Assembly (NCBI GenBank): GCA_045590195.1
Contig: JAZNQN010000037.1
Coordinates: 1 to 53,844 of the forward strand
Reading direction: 5' to 3'
Origin: JAZNQN01 sp045590195
GTDB lineage: Bacteria; Bacillota; Clostridia; UMGS1883; UMGS1540
DNA length: 53,844 nt
Shown one piece after another: positions 43,967 to 52,348 of the stretch. The position numbers were made by a program, and so were the translations under genes. The notes below the pieces were generated by a model, which ran no database searches, had not been told where the DNA came from, and saw nothing but the letters and a program-made list of their open reading frames with translations. Position 1 is the first letter of the stretch. Each line of letters begins with the position of its first letter.

Positions 43967-44719
43967 TTGATAGAATTTTCTGCAATGACGGACAAAGGCC
44001 TGGTTAGAAAAACAAATCAGGACTACTGCTTGGCAAGCAACAAGCCTGTTCCGCTTTTTGTACTGTGCGACGGTATGGGCGGACACAGCGCAGGCGATAT
44101 TGCCAGCAAAAGTGCCGTTCAAAGTATAAAAAAATATGTGTCGGTTCATTATAGCTTTGATACCGACGAGAAAAAAGCAAAAGAGCTTCTTTGCGGAGCA
44201 GTTGAATATGCAAACAAAATTGTTTATTCAAGGGCAAAAAAAATTCCTGAATATGGCGATATGGGTACAACATGCGACATTTGCTTTGTTGATTTTGATA
44301 TGCTTTATGTGGCTCATGTTGGCGACAGCAGAGTTTATCTTTACAGAGATGGCTGCCTTACACAGATAACAACCGATCATACCCTTATGGAGGAGCTTCT
44401 TAAAAAAGGCTCCATTACAAAAGAAGAAATTGAAAATCATCCCGGAAAGCATATGATAACAAGAGCGGTTGGAACAGAAGAAGAAATTGAAGTTGATTTT
44501 TATGCTACCGGCCTTCAGGATGGAGATGTGATTTTAATGTGCAGCGACGGGCTTACAAATATTTTATCGGACAACGCCATTAAAAAGGTTTTGCTTCCCG
44601 GAGGAGATATAAATGCGGTTGCAAATCAGTTTATAAGAAAAGCAAATGAAGGCGGCGGAGTTGACAACACCACCGTAATTATACTTAAATATACGAAAAA
44701 CGAGGAGGAAGAGAAATGA
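43967..44719 (+). CDS. prpC: PP2C-family Ser/Thr phosphatase
   Basis: 250 residues from TTG 43967 after AGGGGGA. Metal-site motifs are GLVRKTNQDYC, LFVLCDGMGGHSAGDIAS, CSDGLTNIL and GGVDNTTVI. It dephosphorylates targets of the adjacent PrkC. Its stop overlaps the prkC start by four bases, so kinase and phosphatase are produced together. Confidence 0.95.
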   Translation: MIEFSAMTDKGLVRKTNQDYCLASNKPVPLFVLCDGMGGHSAGDIASKSAVQSIKKYVSVHYSFDTDEKKAKELLCGAVEYANKIVYSRAKKIPEYGDMGTTCDICFVDFDMLYVAHVGDSRVYLYRDGCLTQITTDHTLMEELLKKGSITKEEIENHPGKHMITRAVGTEEEIEVDFYATGLQDGDVILMCSDGLTNILSDNAIKKVLLPGGDINAVANQFIRKANEGGGVDNTTVIILKYTKNEEEEK

Positions 44720-46527
44720 GCACAGGTATTGTTGGAAACCGATATGAGCTACTTGAAAAAATAGGCTCCGGCGGAATGGCAATTGTTTATAAGGCTCGTT
44801 GCAGGCTGCTTAACAGATTTGTTGCAATTAAAATGCTTAGGGCAGAATTTAACGAGGACGCCGAGTTTTTAAAAAGATTTGAAACCGAGGCACAGGCGGC
44901 TGCAAGCCTTTCTCATCCCAATATAGTTTCTGTTTATGATGTTGGAATTCATAATAAGCTTCATTACATAGTAATGGAATATGTTGAAGGCACAACTCTT
45001 AAAGAATATCTTTTAAATAACGGGCCTTTGCCTATTGAAAAAATTGTTGATTTTTCAGGGCAGATTTCGTCGGCTCTTGAACACGCTCATGCTAAAAAGA
45101 TAATTCATCACGATATTAAGCCTCACAATATAATTATAACCGAGCAGGGACTTTTAAAAGTTACCGATTTCGGCCTTGCAAGGGCTGTTTCTGCATCTAC
45201 AACTATTGCGGCGGCAGGGGCAATTGGCTCGGTTCATTATGCTTCGCCCGAGCAGGCAAGAGGCGGCTTTACCGATGAAAAAAGCGATATTTATTCCCTT
45301 GGTGTAACAATGTATGAAATGACAACGGGCAGAGTTCCTTTTGACGGGGAAACTCCTGTTTCGGTTGCAATAAAACATTTGCAGAAAGACCCAACACCTC
45401 CATCGGCAATTGTGCCCGATGTTCCTGCATCCCTTGAAAATATCATTTTGAAAGCAATGGAAAAAGAGCCATTGAAACGTTACCAGAGCGCAATAGAAGT
45501 AACTGCGGCGCTGAGAGGCGTATTTGACATTAGTGCGGTTGCGGCAAAAAGTATTGCAGAACAAGAAGATAACGAAAGCACAAGAAGAATGCCCAGCGCT
45601 GACGAGATTTCTAAAGAAGAAAAAAGGCTTTCTGAAGAAAAAAGCGAAAATGCTGAGGTGGCCGAAGAAGTAAGAGTTGTAAAACGGGAAAAAAATCTTA
45701 AAGAAGAAAGCCCGAAACGAAAAAAAGAAGATACGGTGGCAATAGTTGCGGCAATTGCAACAACTGTTGTTATAGTGGCTGTTTTGGCGGCAATTATGGT
45801 AAATATTCTTGGCGGTGCCATGGCGGGCGGAAAAATAGAGGCTCCCGATTTTGTTGGAATGACTATTGAAGAAGCTGAAAAAATTGCTGAAGAAAACTCT
45901 GTTAAAGTAAGCGTTAAAGAATATGAATACAACGAAGAAGTTGACGAGGATAAAATTATATCACAGTCGCCCGAAAGCGGAAGTGAAATAAAGAAAAATT
46001 CTGAAATTTTGGTTATTGTAAGCCGTGGCGGAGAGTATATAGTTCTTGGTGACTACAAAAACGATACCGTTGAAGATACAAAAAGCTCACTTAAAAAACT
46101 TAAAATTGACTACGAAGTTTTAGAGGTTTTTGACGATGAGGTTGAAGAAGGCAAAGTTGTTAAAACTGAGCCAAAGGCAAAATCGAAAGTTTCAGAAGGA
46201 AGCAGCGTTACAATTTATGTAAGCAAAGGCCCTGAAAAAGAGGAAACCGTTGCGCCTGACCTTATTGGAACAACTGTTGAAAATGCGAAAATTCTTCTTG
46301 CAAACAGAGGACTTGAGCTTGGCGCTGTTACTGAAATTGAAAGCAGTAAGCCAAAGGGAACTGTTGTTCAGCAGTCGCCTGTTGCAGGAAATACTGTTGA
46401 AGAAGGCAAAAAGGTTAATCTTGTTATAAGCAGCGGGCCAAAGAGTACGCCTGAGCCTTCACATACTCCTGAGCCAACACCTTCATCGGCACCTGAAACC
46501 AGCGAGCCGGTAGCAGACGAACAGTAA
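44716..46527 (+). CDS. prkC: PASTA-domain Ser/Thr protein kinase
   Basis: 603 residues. The kinase domain (about 10-270) has GSGGMAIVY, Lys39, an activation segment DFGLARAV...GSVHYASPEQA, and HHD (131-133) in place of HRD: D133 and N138 are kept but the Arg is His. A charged linker (about 285-335) precedes one membrane helix (about 340-365). Three extracellular PASTA repeats occupy about 374-577, and a Pro/Thr-rich tail ends the protein. PASTA domains bind muropeptides; PrkC senses cell-wall state and germination signals. Confidence 0.95.
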   Translation: MSTGIVGNRYELLEKIGSGGMAIVYKARCRLLNRFVAIKMLRAEFNEDAEFLKRFETEAQAAASLSHPNIVSVYDVGIHNKLHYIVMEYVEGTTLKEYLLNNGPLPIEKIVDFSGQISSALEHAHAKKIIHHDIKPHNIIITEQGLLKVTDFGLARAVSASTTIAAAGAIGSVHYASPEQARGGFTDEKSDIYSLGVTMYEMTTGRVPFDGETPVSVAIKHLQKDPTPPSAIVPDVPASLENIILKAMEKEPLKRYQSAIEVTAALRGVFDISAVAAKSIAEQEDNESTRRMPSADEISKEEKRLSEEKSENAEVAEEVRVVKREKNLKEESPKRKKEDTVAIVAAIATTVVIVAVLAAIMVNILGGAMAGGKIEAPDFVGMTIEEAEKIAEENSVKVSVKEYEYNEEVDEDKIISQSPESGSEIKKNSEILVIVSRGGEYIVLGDYKNDTVEDTKSSLKKLKIDYEVLEVFDDEVEEGKVVKTEPKAKSKVSEGSSVTIYVSKGPEKEETVAPDLIGTTVENAKILLANRGLELGAVTEIESSKPKGTVVQQSPVAGNTVEEGKKVNLVISSGPKSTPEPSHTPEPTPSSAPETSEPVADEQ

Positions 46528-46539
46528 GCCGGAGGAAAT

Positions 46540-47409
46540 ATGAAAGGCAGAATAGTTAAAGGAATAGGCGGATTTTACTATGTTCGCGGCGAAGATGGTA
46601 AAATGTACGAAACAAGAGCCTGTGGAAGATTCAGAAAAGAAAAAATAGTTCCGCTTGTAGGGGATATGGTTTCTCTTGACGAAAGCCTGGGCTTTGTAAA
46701 CGAAATTGATGAGCGCAGCTGCAGTTTTATAAGGCCGCCGGTTGCAAATATATCGCAGATGATTGTGGTGCTTTGTACCACTTCCCCGAAGGTTGATTTG
46801 AAAATAGTTGATGCAATGCTTATGTACATTGAAGAAAAAGGGATAAAGTGTGCTGTTTGCATAAATAAAAGCGACCTTGACAGCGAGGAAAACATAGAAA
46901 AAGTTAAAAAGATTTATGAAAGCGCAGGTTATAAAGTTTTGGTAACAAGCGCAGAAAAAGGCGAAGGCGCTGAAGAACTTTGTATGGTTTTAAAAGACAA
47001 CATTACCGCTTTTGCAGGGAATTCGGGCGTTGGAAAAAGTAGCCTTTTAAATCTTATTGACAAAGAATACGAGCTTGAAACGGGAAATATAAGCGAAAAA
47101 ATTCAGCGAGGTAAGCACACCACAAGGCACACCGAGCTTATGCCGCTTAAAATAGGGGGATATGTTCTTGATACCCCCGGCTTTGGCAAAATTGATTTGC
47201 CGAAGATTGAGGCCAAATATCTGCAGGATTATTTTAAAGAATTTGAGCCTTATAAAAACGAATGCCGTTTTCAGGGCTGTTCTCACACAAAAGAGCGCGA
47301 CTGCGCCGTGAAAACTGCTCTTGAAGATGGAAAAATAAGCAAATCCCGTTATGAAAGCTATCTTGAATTTTACGAAAAACTTAAAGACAACAAACCTTGG
47401 AATATGTAA
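46540..47409 (+). CDS. rsgA: Ribosome small subunit GTPase RsgA
   Basis: 289 residues: an N-terminal OB fold, then a circularly permuted G domain with G4 INKSDL before G1 GNSGVGKSSLLN and G3 DTPGFG. The C-terminal zinc motif CRFQGCSHTKERDC follows. It checks late 30S assembly. GGAGG precedes the ATG, 12 bases after prkC. Confidence 0.96.
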   Translation: MKGRIVKGIGGFYYVRGEDGKMYETRACGRFRKEKIVPLVGDMVSLDESLGFVNEIDERSCSFIRPPVANISQMIVVLCTTSPKVDLKIVDAMLMYIEEKGIKCAVCINKSDLDSEENIEKVKKIYESAGYKVLVTSAEKGEGAEELCMVLKDNITAFAGNSGVGKSSLLNLIDKEYELETGNISEKIQRGKHTTRHTELMPLKIGGYVLDTPGFGKIDLPKIEAKYLQDYFKEFEPYKNECRFQGCSHTKERDCAVKTALEDGKISKSRYESYLEFYEKLKDNKPWNM

Positions 47410-47420
47410 AGGAGATAATT

Positions 47421-48065
47421 ATGGCACTGGTATCACCATCGATTTTAGCCGCTGATTTCGGCGATTTGAGAAATCAGATAAAAATAGTTGAAGACGGAAA
47501 ATGTGATATGCTTCACATTGATATTATGGACGGGCATTTTGTTCCTAATTTATCATTCGGGCCTGGTATTGTAAAAACACTTCGTGAAAGCTCAAAGCTT
47601 TTCTTCGATGTGCACCTTATGATTGAAAACCCCGAAAAATATATCGACGCTTTTGTTGATGCAGGGGCCGACCTTATAACCGTTCACTACGAGGCAACAC
47701 CTCACATTCATCGTCTTATTCAGTATATTAAAAGCTGTGGCAAAAAAGCCGGCGTTGCAATAAATCCGGGAACACCAGCCTGCGTTTTTGAAGAAATTGC
47801 AGATATGATTGACCTTGCCCTTGTTATGACTGTAAACCCGGGCTTTACTGCACAGAAATTTATCCCGGGCGTTTTGCCTAAAATTGAAAAGGTTTCAAAA
47901 ATGCTTCCCGAGGGTACATATTTAGAGGTTGACGGCGGAATTGGCATTGGAAATGCTGCCGATGTTATTAAGGCAGGAGCAAATGTTTTGGTTGCGGGCG
48001 CATCTGTTTTTTATGCAGACGATCCTGCGGCGGCAATAGATGCTCTTCACAAGGTGAAAATATGA
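47421..48065 (+). CDS. rpe: Ribulose-phosphate 3-epimerase
   Basis: 214 residues from ATG 47421 (MALVSPSILAADFGDL) after AAGGAGA. The TIM-barrel motifs are MLHIDIMDGHFVPN, HLMIENPEKYI, VMTVNPGFTAQKF and EVDGGI. It interconverts ribulose-5-P and xylulose-5-P and so feeds the split transketolase of this window. It overlaps thiN by four bases. Confidence 0.96.
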   Translation: MALVSPSILAADFGDLRNQIKIVEDGKCDMLHIDIMDGHFVPNLSFGPGIVKTLRESSKLFFDVHLMIENPEKYIDAFVDAGADLITVHYEATPHIHRLIQYIKSCGKKAGVAINPGTPACVFEEIADMIDLALVMTVNPGFTAQKFIPGVLPKIEKVSKMLPEGTYLEVDGGIGIGNAADVIKAGANVLVAGASVFYADDPAAAIDALHKVKI

Positions 48066-48685
48066 AAACATTGATTTTTACAGGCGGTAGTTTTTTGCCG
48101 CCTGTTAAGTTTAGCTATGAAGAATTTGATATGATAATCTGTGCCGACAAAGGCATTGAAAACGCAAAAAAAGCCGGAATTAAGCCTACAATTTGCGTAG
48201 GCGATTTTGACAGCACCAAGGCAGAAGGGGCAGAAATAGTTCGTTTCCCCGCAGAAAAAGATGTTACCGATACTGAAATTGCAGTTGACTTTGCCATTGA
48301 AAGGGGCGCCAAAGAAATTTTAATACTTGGCGGCACAGGCGGCAGAGCCGACCATACCTTTGCAAATTTTCTGCTTCTGGCAAGATACAGGGAAAAGGGC
48401 GTTGATATAAAACTTTTCGATGGGCAGAATATGTGTTTTACTATAAACGAAAGTACGGCGGTTAAAAAAGGCGATTTTAAATATTTATCTCTCTTTGCAC
48501 TTTTTGAAAACTGCGAGGGGCTTACATTAAAGGGGACAAAATATACCCTTGAAAACTATTGCCTTGAGCCTGCATCTTCTCTTGGGGTTAGCAACGAAAT
48601 TGTAAACGATAAGGCTGAAATTGAATTTAAAAAAGGAAAGCTTTTAATAATTTTGTCGAAGGATAAAAATTTACTTGATAAATAA
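48062..48685 (+). CDS. thiN: Thiamine pyrophosphokinase
   Basis: 207 residues. The conserved ATP/thiamine region is ICADKGIENAKKAGIKPTICVGDFDS, followed by DVTDTEIAVDFAIERG and LGGTGGRADHTFANF. It makes TPP from thiamine, the cofactor of transketolase. It ends the yicC-thiN block; no clear terminator is seen before the next promoter. Confidence 0.95.
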   Translation: MKTLIFTGGSFLPPVKFSYEEFDMIICADKGIENAKKAGIKPTICVGDFDSTKAEGAEIVRFPAEKDVTDTEIAVDFAIERGAKEILILGGTGGRADHTFANFLLLARYREKGVDIKLFDGQNMCFTINESTAVKKGDFKYLSLFALFENCEGLTLKGTKYTLENYCLEPASSLGVSNEIVNDKAEIEFKKGKLLIILSKDKNLLDK

Positions 48686-48696
48686 ATGTTTAGCTA

Positions 48697-48724
48697 TTGA
48701 CTTTTTTTATAGAAACTGTATAAT
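48697..48724 (+). promoter_or_regulatory. Promoter of the first tandem paralogue
   Basis: TTGACT (48697-48702), 16 bp, TATAAT (48719-48724), followed by GTAAC. It is nearly the same layout as the promoter at 50013. Confidence 0.85.
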
Positions 48725-48755
48725 GTAACTGAAATTTATACTTTCGGAGGCAAAA

Positions 48756-49943
48756 ATGAAAAACAACATAAAAATTCCTGTGGCAATTCAAATGAGAGTT
48801 GACGATGTAGGCTGGCACAACGGCGCCGACGACAGATGGAAGGGGCAACCTTCACGAAGTGGACTTCCCAGAAAGCATAATGTGCTTGACTACGGCGTGC
48901 TTAACGAAATTGGAAAAGCTGTTAATATGAAAATTAACTGCTCTCTCGTTCTTGGCGAATGGGATAAAGATAACATTTTGCGTGGAGAAGAAAATGTTAC
49001 ATACAACAAAGATGGCTGGAACAGAAAAGAAGAAATTGATTACGATTACGCAAACAAAGCCTTTGAAATACTGGAAAACGGAGAATATATTTCATATACT
49101 TATCACAGCCTTTTACACGGATTTTACTACAAGGATAAACTTGTAACCGAAAAGGTTATGAACCCCTACCGTTACGATGCGGAAAAAGACGAATATATCG
49201 AAGGCGGATTTGTATGGCTTTCGGAGGATGAGTTTCGCAGACATTTAGACCTTTTCTTTAAAATTTACAACAGCTGGGGATTTAAAAAGAAAGTTAAATC
49301 TTTTGCATGCCCCTGCGGCAACTGGGGAAGATGCGAAGATGAAGGCAATATTATGTATGGCAACATTATAAGAGAATACGGTATGAATGTTTGGGAAAAC
49401 GGCTGGGGGTCTCTTAAAAACGATAAGGGTATTGGTGTTACAGGAGGAGCGGTTTGCCTCAGAGCAGGAAGCGATGACCCTGTTGCATGGGATGCTTACG
49501 ATGTTGACCCTGATTTCCTTTCGCTTCATGCAGGCGAAGAGGGGGAACAAAATCCTGATTTTTGTATTCACTGGACAAACCTTTTAAGATGGAACCCTGA
49601 AAAAAATATGGAAAATGTTCCAAAATGGATAAACTTTCTTAAAAGGCAGAGCGAAGTTTTTGGAACAATGCTTTCCCGCGATGTTGAGTTTGCAGGCTCT
49701 CAGGCAGTTTATTGCAAATATTCAAAAGTTGATTTTGAAGAAAATAAATGCATTATTGACCTTTCGGGTGTTGCTAGCGCAGGGGCAGAGGTTTTGAAAA
49801 ACGAGTTTTACATAAGCTTTAAAAACGGTACACTTCCAAAAGAATGCAAAGGCGGAAAAATGGAAGAATATGAAAGCAAAAAAGAATTTAAAACATACAA
49901 AATAGTGAGAGATGAAAACAACAAAGTTGTTATTGGTTTCTGA
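48756..49943 (+). CDS. Uncharacterised NodB/polysaccharide-deacetylase-like protein, copy 1
   Basis: A 395-residue soluble protein without a signal peptide. QMRVDDVGWHNGADD (12-26) has the DD pair (D16, D17) and H21, and YHSLLHG gives H117-x3-H121. Together these resemble the base plus metal triad of NodB/CE4 deacetylases (DD...HSxxH). FACPCGNWGR (183-192) could stand for the family's third motif. A second conserved half contains CIHWTNLLRWNPEKNME and FYISFKNGTLP. The exact family is unknown to me. It has its own promoter, GGAGG site and terminator, and forms a tandem pair with the next gene. Confidence 0.8.
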   Translation: MKNNIKIPVAIQMRVDDVGWHNGADDRWKGQPSRSGLPRKHNVLDYGVLNEIGKAVNMKINCSLVLGEWDKDNILRGEENVTYNKDGWNRKEEIDYDYANKAFEILENGEYISYTYHSLLHGFYYKDKLVTEKVMNPYRYDAEKDEYIEGGFVWLSEDEFRRHLDLFFKIYNSWGFKKKVKSFACPCGNWGRCEDEGNIMYGNIIREYGMNVWENGWGSLKNDKGIGVTGGAVCLRAGSDDPVAWDAYDVDPDFLSLHAGEEGEQNPDFCIHWTNLLRWNPEKNMENVPKWINFLKRQSEVFGTMLSRDVEFAGSQAVYCKYSKVDFEENKCIIDLSGVASAGAEVLKNEFYISFKNGTLPKECKGGKMEEYESKKEFKTYKIVRDENNKVVIGF

Positions 49944-49947
49944 TTTT

Positions 49948-49972
49948 AAGGGCTGAAAATTCAGCCCTTTTT
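49948..49972 (+). terminator. Terminator after paralogue 1
   Basis: Stem AAGGGCTGAA (49948-49957) / TTCAGCCCTT (49960-49969), followed by TTT. Confidence 0.85.
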
Positions 49973-50012
49973 ATTATAAAAAATATTTATAATGATTATT
50001 TAAAATATAGTA

Positions 50013-50040
50013 TTGACTTTTATTTTGAAAAATGTATAAT
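50013..50040 (+). promoter_or_regulatory. Promoter of the second tandem paralogue
   Basis: TTGACT (50013-50018), 16 bp, TATAAT (50035-50040), followed by GTATG. An in-frame ATG at 50032 overlaps the -10, so the real start is 50074. Confidence 0.85.
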
Positions 50041-50073
50041 GTATGTGTAAACTGCAGATTTTGGGAGGCAATT

Positions 50074-51261
50074 ATGAAAAGTAAAGTTAAAGTACCTGTA
50101 GCATTTCAGATAAGAATTGACGATGTTGCCTGGCACAACGGCGCAGATGAAAGGTATATTGGAAGGCCTTCGAGAACCGGTATGCCCAGAAAACACGTGA
50201 TAGAGGATTACCCCATTTTAAATGAGCTTGGTAAAGCTATAAATCAGAAAATACAATGCTCAATCGTTTTGGGCGAATGGGACAGGGAAAATATTTTGAG
50301 AGGACAAAATGAATTTACTTGGTGCCCTGATACCTGGGACAGAAAAAGCGAAATGGATATGGAGTATCACGAAAAAGCTTTTGAAGCGCTTGAAAACAGC
50401 GAATATATTGCCTACACCTGCCACGGCGTTATGCATGGCCACTATGACAGTGGCAGACAGGTAATGGAAAGAGAATTTTACAACCTTACATATAACCCTG
50501 ACACTGATACATACGATACGCCTTATGTTTGGCACACAGAGGATATGCTCCGCAAGCATCTTGATTACTTTTTTAAGCTTTACGATATGTGGGGCTTTAA
50601 AAAGAGTGTGCCATCTTTCGCCTGCGGAAACGGTAACATTGGCAGCGAATATGACGAGGGCAATTTAAGATATGCCGAAATTTTTAAAGAATATGGCTTT
50701 AAATATTGGGAAAACGGCTGGGGAGAAATGACAGGCGGCACATCCTCAGCAGTAATTGGCGGCATTGTTGCAATGGCGGCAAGAGGAAGAGGAAATCTTC
50801 CATGGAATGCATTTGATATGGACCCCGATTACCTTCCGCTTTTTAATACCGAAGACGATTATCGTACAGATTACTGCATTCACTGGCCAAATCTTTTGAG
50901 ATGGAATCCGGAAAACAATATGGAATACCTTCCTAAGTGGATAAATTATTTTAACAGGCAGGCAGAAGTTTTTGGAACTATGATTGCCCGCGATATTGAG
51001 TTTGCCGCATCTCAGGCAGTTTATAACAAACATACAAAAATAACTTATGGCCATCAGAATGACATTAAAATTTTCTTAAACGAAGTTGATATGCAAAATG
51101 CAATAGCTCTCAAAGATGAGTTTTACATAAGCTTTAAAAATGACCTTGTGCCTGACAGATGCATTGGCGGCGAAATAAAGCTTTATGAAGAGAAAAAAGA
51201 ATTTAAAACCTATAAAATAAACCGCGGCGAAAATAAAAAGGTAGAAATTTTCTTTAAATAG
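50074..51261 (+). CDS. Uncharacterised NodB/polysaccharide-deacetylase-like protein, copy 2
   Basis: Also 395 residues, from ATG 50074 after GGGAGG. It aligns with copy 1 almost without gaps, about half identical by eye. The key residues keep the same numbers: D16, D17, H21 (QIRIDDVAWHNGADE) and H117-x3-H121 (CHGVMHG). The third motif differs (FACGNGNIGS). Strong shared blocks are VLGEWD, ILRG, WENGWG, LLRWNPE, QAEVFGTM and KKEFKTYKI. It is cytoplasmic by sequence. A separate role or substrate for each copy is likely. No terminator was recognised before yajC. Confidence 0.8.
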   Translation: MKSKVKVPVAFQIRIDDVAWHNGADERYIGRPSRTGMPRKHVIEDYPILNELGKAINQKIQCSIVLGEWDRENILRGQNEFTWCPDTWDRKSEMDMEYHEKAFEALENSEYIAYTCHGVMHGHYDSGRQVMEREFYNLTYNPDTDTYDTPYVWHTEDMLRKHLDYFFKLYDMWGFKKSVPSFACGNGNIGSEYDEGNLRYAEIFKEYGFKYWENGWGEMTGGTSSAVIGGIVAMAARGRGNLPWNAFDMDPDYLPLFNTEDDYRTDYCIHWPNLLRWNPENNMEYLPKWINYFNRQAEVFGTMIARDIEFAASQAVYNKHTKITYGHQNDIKIFLNEVDMQNAIALKDEFYISFKNDLVPDRCIGGEIKLYEEKKEFKTYKINRGENKKVEIFFK

Positions 51262-51281
51262 AGTAAAATTTAAAAAAGGAC

Positions 51282-51310
51282 TTGCCAATTTTGTAAAATA
51301 ATAGTATAAT
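51282..51310 (+). promoter_or_regulatory. yajC promoter
   Basis: TTGCCA (51282-51287), 17 bp, TATAAT (51305-51310). Confidence 0.75.
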
Positions 51311-51344
51311 TAAAGAAGATATATCCTGAAAGGAGGAAAATAAG

Positions 51345-51647
51345 ATGGGTCAGGAAACAATGTCAGGCATTACTATGGGTATTTACCTTGTGGCAATGGT
51401 TGCAATTTTTTACTTTTTGTTAATTCGTCCTCAGAAAAAGAGAGACAAAGAAACAAAAATGATGCTTGAAGCTTTAATGGTAGGTGACAAAATTATTACC
51501 ATTGGCGGCATTCACGGCAAAATTACTCAGATTAAAGACGATTCTCTTATTATCGAAACAGGTGCACTTGGCAATTTAAGCACAATTAAAATTGCGCGCA
51601 GTGCAATAAGAGAAGTTGTTAAAAAAGCAGAAACTAAAGAAATTTAA
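51345..51647 (+). CDS. yajC: Preprotein translocase subunit YajC
   Basis: 100 residues: one membrane helix (about 10-30) ending FLLIRPQKKRDKE, then a small soluble domain with GDKIITIGGIHGKI. It is an accessory of SecDF. AAGGAGG precedes the ATG. In many clostridia yajC leads a cluster with a TIGR04086 gene and the SCIFF pair, as seen here. Confidence 0.95.
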   Translation: MGQETMSGITMGIYLVAMVAIFYFLLIRPQKKRDKETKMMLEALMVGDKIITIGGIHGKITQIKDDSLIIETGALGNLSTIKIARSAIREVVKKAETKEI

Positions 51648-51703
51648 GTAATAAATAAGCCTTTTTTAAAATAGTATTAAAAAAAATACTGTTTGGAGGG
51701 CTT

Positions 51704-52105
51704 ATGAAAAATCAAGTAAAAACTGTAAGCGAAGTAAACATTTTTGCTGCGGCAGGGGCAACTGTTATAAAAGCAATGCTTGTAACGGCTTTGGCACTTC
51801 TGATTTTAACGCTTTTTATGTTTTATGGAAACATTTCAGATGCAGTGGCAAATGCCTGCTCAACGGTGGCGGCGTTTGTAAGCGTTTTTTCGGCAGGATT
51901 TATGACTGCGCGAAAAAGAAAATGTGCCGGCTTTTTATCAGGCCTTGTTGCGGGAATTATTTATGTTTTATTCGCTCTTATACTTGGCAGCGTTATAACC
52001 GGAAGTTTTTCTGTTTCAGCCGAAACTGTTAAAATGCTTATAGTTTCAGTTTTGGGCAGTGTAATAGGCGGAATTTTCGGGGTTAACATTAAAAAACGGA
52101 AATGA
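51704..52105 (+). CDS. TIGR04086-type small membrane protein
   Basis: 133 residues with four membrane segments (about 20-45, 50-68, 75-100, 110-130) and the opening GATVIKAMLVTALALLILT. It resembles the TIGR04086 family that sits next to SCIFF genes in Clostridia. Its function is unknown; a role in handling or sensing the SCIFF product is sometimes inferred only from neighbourhood. TTGGAGGG is its ribosome site. Confidence 0.82.
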   Translation: MKNQVKTVSEVNIFAAAGATVIKAMLVTALALLILTLFMFYGNISDAVANACSTVAAFVSVFSAGFMTARKRKCAGFLSGLVAGIIYVLFALILGSVITGSFSVSAETVKMLIVSVLGSVIGGIFGVNIKKRK

Positions 52106-52144
52106 GGTTTTAAACCTTAACATATTTAAGAATGGAGAAAAATT

Positions 52145-52285
52145 ATGAAACACATTAAAACAATAGCTTCAAATTGTCTTAAAGACACAGCAAAAACAGG
52201 TGGCTGCGGCGAATGCCAGACATCATGTCAGTCAGCTTGCAAAACAAGTTGCACAGTAGCTAACCAGAAGTGTGAGAACAAATAA
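52145..52285 (+). CDS. SCIFF ranthipeptide precursor
   Basis: A 46-residue peptide starting MKHIKTIASN. The Cys-rich core is CGECQTSCQSACKTSC (21-36) plus C43, the six cysteines that define SCIFF, with an extra Cys at position 11. The neighbouring radical SAM enzyme forms thioether links from these cysteines to other residues. The start follows a GGAG site. The gene is followed by a terminator-like hairpin before the maturase. Confidence 0.96.
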   Translation: MKHIKTIASNCLKDTAKTGGCGECQTSCQSACKTSCTVANQKCENK

Positions 52286-52301
52286 GAAAAGCTGTAGAAA
52301 G

Positions 52302-52332
52302 GGGTGCAGTGAAATCTGCACCCTTATTTTTT
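52302..52332 (+). terminator. Terminator/attenuator between SCIFF gene and maturase
   Basis: Stem GGGTGCAG (52302-52309) / CTGCACCC (52316-52323), then TTATTTTTT. It lies between the two genes and would leave most transcripts carrying only the precursor. Confidence 0.82.
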
Positions 52333-52348
52333 GGTAAGAGGTGTTTTT

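Noticed and set aside
50032..50073. ATG 50032 as start of paralogue 2
   Set aside because: It overlaps the -10 box; ATG 50074 follows GGGAGG and gives the same 395-residue length as copy 1.
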